Shown: positions 59,067 through 64,000 of the stretch, piece by piece
Layout of the letters: every line of letters begins with the position of its first letter
How positions within the stretch are numbered: the first letter of the stretch is position 1
Assembly (NCBI GenBank): GCA_947685225.1
Contig: CANTUV010000007.1
Coordinates: 17,504,501 to 17,568,500 of the forward strand
Direction of reading: 5' to 3'
DNA length: 64,000 nt
Source of the DNA: Garcia nutans
Taxonomy: Eukaryota; Streptophyta; Magnoliopsida; Malpighiales; Euphorbiaceae
The notes under the pieces: model-generated
What the model saw: the letters and a program-made list of their open reading frames with translations, nothing else
What the model was told of the DNA's origin: nothing
Databases searched by the model: none
Program-made: the position numbers and the translations under genes

Positions 59067-60228
59067 ATATCAATATAATTATACTCATACTAACTCATAT
59101 CAATATTTTATATTATAATAAACTCATACTAGCTCAATCAATAATTTTATATTCATAATAAACTCATACTAACTCATATCAATAAATTTATACTCTTAGC
59201 AAACTCATACTAACTCATATGGATAAAGATACAATCATACCAAACTCATATCAACTCGTATCAATATAATTATACTCATACCAAACTCATACTAACTCAT
59301 ATCAATATAAATACACTCATACCAAAGTCATACTAACTCATATCAATATAATTATACTCATACAAAACTCATACTAACTCATATCAATAAAAATATACTC
59401 ATACCAAACTCATACTAACTCATATCAATAAAATTATACTCATATCAAACTCATACCAACTCTTATCAATATAAATACACTCATACCACAACTCATACTA
59501 ACTCATATCAATTATTTTATATTCATAATAAACTCATACTAGCTCATATCAATAATTATATACTCATACCAATCTTATACTAATTCATATCAATAAAAAT
59601 ACACTCAGACAAAAGTCATACTAACTCATATCAATAATTTTATATCCATACCAAACTCATACTAACTGATATCAATAAAATTATACTCATACCAAATTCA
59701 TACTAACTCATATCAATAATTTTTATACTCATAATAAACTCATATTAACTCATATCAATATAATTATACTCATACTAACTCATATCAATAAAGATACAAT
59801 CATACCAAACTCATCTTAACTCATATCAATATAATTATGCTCATATCAAACTCATACTAACTCATATCAATAAAGATACAATCATACCAAACTCATATTG
59901 ACTCATATCAATATAATTATACTCATACCAAACTCATACTAACTCATGTCAATATAAATACACTCATACCAAAGTCATACTAATTCATATCAATATATTT
60001 ATACTCATACCAAACTCTTACTAACTCATATCAATAACATTATACTTATACACAACTCATACTAACTCATATCAAACTCATACTAACTCATATCAATAAA
60101 GATACAATAATACCAAACTCATATTAACTCGTATCAATATAATTATGTTAATACCAAGCTCATACTAACTCATATCAATATAAATACACTCATACCAAAC
60201 TCATACTAACTCATATCAATAAAAATAA
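59067..60228 (-). repeat. Same minisatellite, inverted orientation (block 4)
   Basis: Units AACTCATAYC are the exact reverse complement of GRTATGAGTT. Here they form a more regular higher-order unit of about 40-41 bp: AACTCATACTAACTCATATC + AATATAATTATACTCATACC. About 28 such units lie between the Ulp1-like remnant and the transposase remnant. Confidence 0.95.
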
Positions 60229-60384
60229 TCTCGTAACAATTACATAATAAATAAAATTCAAAATTTTTTTTCCATAGCAATCTCAATTTGTAATTATTGA
60301 TCAACTTCTACTAAAGTCTAGATCATTTTGCAACAAATGAACATTACAAATAACAAATTTATTGAACAAATAATTCTTACATGT

Positions 60385-61975
60385 TGAGATGAATATTGTT
60401 TATATTTGTTAACCATTGATGCTCCTGAAGAACTGTACAAACGAATAGGATTTTTGCAAGTAGATCACTCGCGACAGTAGCTACACCTCAGATGGATTTT
60501 ATCCTCACCTAGTGAAGGAATCTTGTATTTTTTCTGCCTCCATGTTGACTTACGCACATTTGGTGGTAAAAGAGTGACGTTATGAATATGATATGGGATA
60601 AACCAATCACTGATATGAGAAATTAGGTTTATGACTTCTTTGTATATTTGAAACCAATACTCACGTGAGTAATATGGAGAACACAACTCATAAGTGTCAT
60701 AGCTGCTATTTCCAATAACCACAAGAGAATGAACATATGGGATTTAATCTAACTGAAACTTCCTGCAGCAACATGTCCTCTTATCTATATCAACAACATA
60801 ATTTTTATCAATGTCCTTAACGACATATTTGTTGTTGCTAGCAGGCTCCATATGTGAAATATAAATAACGACATGACATGATAATATCATAAATAATGAC
60901 AGTTGCTGAAAAAAAATTAAAAACCTTGACACTTCAAAAAATAAAGAACTTACATTCATTTTTTGTGCTTTCATCATTCTATTCCTCAATTTTTTTTCTA
61001 TATCCATTGACATTTTATCCATAGATTGATCTGCTTTGTTTCGACCTTCATAAAACAATCTTTGACACATCTTTTTAACTTCATTGATAAAAGTAGTTAT
61101 AGGAAGCTCTCTCACCTATACAAGTGCTACATTGACTAATTCAGATATCTTAGTTGTCATGGTGTTATATCTCCTTCTATGCATATGAGACCGCATCCAT
61201 CTATCCATCCAACACATTCTAAATATTCTTTTGCACCGAGAATACTAATGCAAAATCCACCAAAAAGTTTAGTGAAATCATTTATTGTGTAGACTTTAGC
61301 TATTTTGTAGTAGTGCTTCTCAAGGTCCTTAGTTATATGCTTAAATTTACACTTTAAGTTATTTAACAAGTGATACATGCAAATCCCGTGGAATTCATGT
61401 GGGAAAACCTTTGCTACAGCCTTCTAAATGCTTATGTGTCTATCAGATATAATAATATTATCCGGTCTTTCGCCAAAAGCTTCCTTCAACCTCGTAAGAA
61501 ACCACATCCATGAAGCATAATTTTTAGAATCACCAATCTCGAATACCAAAGGAAATATCTGTTGGTTTGCATCGTGACAAACGGTAGTGAAAAGCACACC
61601 TTTATACTTTCCTTTCGGATGAGTACCATCAATACTAATTACAGGTCTACAATTTTGAAAACCTTTTATAGCAGCATCAAAAGCAAAGAAAAGATACTCA
61701 AATTGATTATCATCTGTGCATTGTAGACGCATAGCCGTACCCAAATTAGTTTTGCCTAGCATATGCAAATAAGTTAGCAGAATTGAGAAAGCTTGTTCTG
61801 AAGTACCAAGTCTGATATTCTCATATTCATACTCTCATCCCCTCCATACAACAGAATAACTAATCTCAACACTAAATTTATTACATATGTCTTCGATAAT
61901 ATCTTTGGGTTTGAAAACCCTCTCAGGATTTATGAATCGCTTCTTAACACACTTTGAAAACCCTCTCTTTTTCCT
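60385..61975 (-). pseudogene. MULE (Mutator-like) transposase, broken
   Basis: On the - strand: KPKDIIEDICNKFSVEISYS (61900), then LHMLGKTNLGTAMRLQCTDD. The MULE DDE domain follows, with VISIDGTHPKGKYKGVLF (first Asp), ASWMWFLTRLKEAFG and NIIISDRHISI (second Asp). Next are FHGICMYHLLNNLKCKFK, RELPITTFINEV and a SWIM zinc finger (VDIDKRTCCCRKFQL ... IPYVH, with Tyr in place of the usual second-half Cys). The C-terminal part has RKSTWRQKKYKIPSLGE and a residual knuckle (CSYCRE, TCKNPI). Stops follow HISI and KFQLD and precede EYEYEN; a frameshift lies near 61190. The N-terminal MuDR region is absent. It would bind element ends and catalyse cut-and-paste transposition, but this copy is dead. Confidence 0.85.
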
Positions 61976-62551
61976 TTAAACAAAACCTTAACTTTATATA
62001 TATATACCCCAAACTTTAAATAGTCACATTTGTCTATACTAATCAACTCATTCAATATTCCATCATACTCTCCTCATTTAAATAACATATCTTTCAATAT
62101 TAACAATTCAACAATATTTCCTTTGTCTAGCAAACCCAACATAAACTTTATTATAAAGAGGTTCAAAGTGTAGAGGAAAAAGAACATACTCTTATCTTGA
62201 TTTGATTTCAACTCATTTTCAACTTTATTCTCCTTTTCATTTCTTTATACTTCAACACAGTTAACAATTCACTTTACTTGCATAAATTTTATCAATTAAA
62301 CTTATATAAATCCATATCATTTCTTTCTCTAGCTTTACTTTCATGTAAAACATCATTCGCACTCTAGCATCCATCTCATATAACACAAATATTCTACAAT
62401 TCATATAATGCCACATCTGAGACCAACCTAGGTGTCAATGCATATGCATGTATTACAAATTTCATTTCAAAACTTTTCCTTTTTACTTATATTTAAACTT
62501 TTCAAAACTTTTTCTTTTTAATTTCACTTAGGCCGAGAATCTCGAACCTAA
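61976..62551 (-). other. Truncated internal region of a gypsy element
   Basis: This lies between the transposase remnant and the PBS of the right-edge LTR and should be the leader and start of gag, but no gag frame is seen. The gypsy interior therefore appears cut off by the Mutator-related sequence or by deletion. Confidence 0.5.
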
Positions 62552-62563
62552 GCTCTGATACCA
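62552..62563 (-). other. Primer binding site of the right-edge gypsy element
   Basis: On the - strand TGGTATCAGAGC (Met-tRNA type), 7 nt after the LTR end. Confidence 0.92.
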
Positions 62564-63140
62564 AAATAATTGTAACACCCCGATACCCCATATAAGTACT
62601 ATACATATACCGGGTATACATACAGTAAGTATATAAAGTATGAGGATGTCACTTTTCGTTACAATTTAAAAACCTTTAACAGAGTTTAAACCACAATACA
62701 TTAATTTAAAGAGCATTTACAAATCATTATATTTTTAATGATCTTACCTATATATAAGAATCTTATCTTTATCAAAACTTCATTTATACATATAAATACA
62801 CTCTTGTCAGAAATACATCATAATTAAAAATTATACATGTATGCATCACCCTCTAGTTGGTCTCGATAAACTCTTACTCTTCTCGTGGCAACAAAAGACT
62901 TCATATCTTCCACCTAGTCACCTGCGCGATTACACATCCGCGCTAAGCCCGAGAGCTTAGTAGTACAAATATAACATATAAACATACATTATAGAAATTC
63001 TAACATATAGTGAAATATCACTTCCATGTACCATTAGTTTCTTATCATGTTTTTCCTTTTAAATTGCACCTTTCATATATCTCGACTGATTTCATATCTT
63101 ATATACATATCATTATCACCAACCACATTCCATCATTAAT

Positions 63141-63322
63141 ACTCACAATCAATATATCAATATACACATTACACATCATACTTCATAACATTGTTTTATT
63201 CACAATTCACCAATCATAATCTATCACTAACACTCACAATCAATATATCGATACACACATTACACAACGTACTTCATAACATTATTTTATTCACAATTCA
63301 CCAATCATGAATCACATTTCCA
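63141..63322. repeat. 91-bp tandem duplication in the LTR
   Basis: ACTCACAATCAATATATC and the following sequence to CACCAATCAT repeat at 63141 and 63232 with few changes. Confidence 0.88.
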
Positions 63323-63479
63323 ACAAAGTCAACCTTAGATCTCATTACTCATTTATTTCAACATTTGTATATCATATTGACAACAAAGACAGACTCGGGC
63401 CCAAAAGACACTAATATGCCATTCAATTTTCAGAGTTAATGCTTTGGTTTTGTTATCACATTTATCATTATCATAGACC

Positions 63480-63710
63480 CAACTAGGCTTCAAGGATTTA
63501 GGTTCAACCAAGCTTCAAGGGGAACAAAGCATGCTAAGTATCAACCCAACTTGGCTTCAAGAACCAACCCAACCTAGTTTCAAGGGTTGTAACATCTCAA
63601 TTAGGCTTCAAGGACTAGACCCAACCAAGCTTCAAGGGGAGTAAAACATGTTAAACTTCTACCCAACTTGGCTTCAAGGATCAAGCCCAACCTAACTTCA
63701 GGAGATTGTT
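63480..63710. repeat. 117-bp tandem repeat with GGCTTCAAGG sub-units
   Basis: ACCAAGCTTCAAGGGGA recurs at 63507 and 63624. Inside each unit the word GGCTTCAAGG (or AGCTTCAAGG) appears several times. Confidence 0.85.
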
Positions 63711-63845
63711 ACTAATATTAGGCATGCCACCAACAACAAACTCTGAAAATGGAATAACACATTAGCTACACAATTCATTTATCAATTTCATTCTCAATTC
63801 TCATCATCAATTAGGCAAACATGCCTTATGTCTTTCAATTGAATC

Positions 63846-63925
63846 ATCATAGCCAATCACAATGGCTTCACATCACATTTGTGTTATCATAGCCAATCAC
63901 AATGGCTTCATATCTCATTTGAATC
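63846..63925. repeat. 40-bp tandem duplication in the LTR
   Basis: ATCATAGCCAATCACAATGG followed by CTTCA occurs at 63846 and 63886. Confidence 0.85.
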
Positions 63926-64000
63926 ATCATATGATATACAACCTCAATTACATTAACTAAACAAACATATCATTATAACTCAGAACATTAGTTTCACATC

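Larger units (their letters stand above)
62571..64000 (-). mobile_element. Tekay/Del-like gypsy 5' LTR, runs off the window
   Basis: The 3' end of the LTR on the - strand reads GGGTATCGGGGTGTTACA at 62571, followed by a PBS. The 330 bp nearest this end match 733-1016 at the left edge in opposite orientation. Internally it has three tandem-repeat zones (63141-63322, 63480-63710, 63846-63925). The start of the LTR is beyond base 64000. Confidence 0.85.

Noticed and set aside
33701..60228. Regular short repeats considered as a CRISPR-like array
   Set aside because: Units are contiguous 10-11-mers without unique spacers, in a plant genome full of retrotransposons; this is a minisatellite.
60906..60953. 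GT-AG intron of 48 nt in the transposase remnant
   Set aside because: The donor (GTAAGT) and acceptor look reasonable, but 48 nt is shorter than usual plant introns and the gene is decayed, so the boundary is not claimed.

Overview
This is nuclear DNA of a seed plant, most likely a eudicot. The window is very A+T-rich and carries two MIR396 microRNA genes with the conserved 5p and 3p sequences, plus plant Ty1/copia, Ty3/gypsy, Mutator-like, hAT-like, Stowaway-like and SINE-like elements. I find no intact host protein-coding gene. The only long open frame (1349 codons) belongs to a retrotransposon. No species is assigned.

Layout. 1-3.1 kb: LTR pieces of a Tekay/Del-like gypsy family and an old PBS-bearing LTR remnant. 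3.1-13 kb: A+T-rich DNA with a Stowaway-like MITE (5895-6183), a second MITE candidate (6540-6996), a G+C-rich non-autonomous hAT with an 8-bp target duplication (8406-8877) and a Tat/Ogre-type LTR fragment (about 9830-11075). 13-21.4 kb: the functional part, with MIR396b-type on the + strand (hairpin about 13475-13668) and MIR396a-type on the - strand (about 20955-21107). The two converge, and each has a TATA box in a sensible place. 24245-29685: a complete, young Ty1/copia element of the Tork type on the - strand, with identical-length 437-bp LTRs (5 mismatches), perfect 5-bp target duplication, PBS and an uninterrupted gag-pol frame.

33.2-62 kb is one composite repeat landscape. A minisatellite built from the decamer GRTATGAGTT occupies 33701-34861, 43618-45168 and 55444-56620. 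The gaps are two LTR retrotransposons inserted into it: a decayed Tekay-type gypsy (34862-43617) and a 10.3-kb gag-only, Tat/Ogre-type non-autonomous element (45169-55443). Next comes a broken Ulp1-protease-like gene of the kind carried by some Mutator-like elements (56621-59066, +), then the same minisatellite in inverted orientation (59067-60228), then a broken MULE transposase gene (60385-61975, -). From 62571 to the right edge lies an LTR on the - strand, with its PBS at 62552-62563, from the same family as the LTR piece at the left edge.

The host-relevant content is the miR396 pair, whose known targets are GRF transcription factors. The remainder records successive transposition. LTR divergence read by eye suggests the copia insertion is youngest (about 1%), the gag-only element intermediate (about 4%) and the Tekay element oldest (about 7%).
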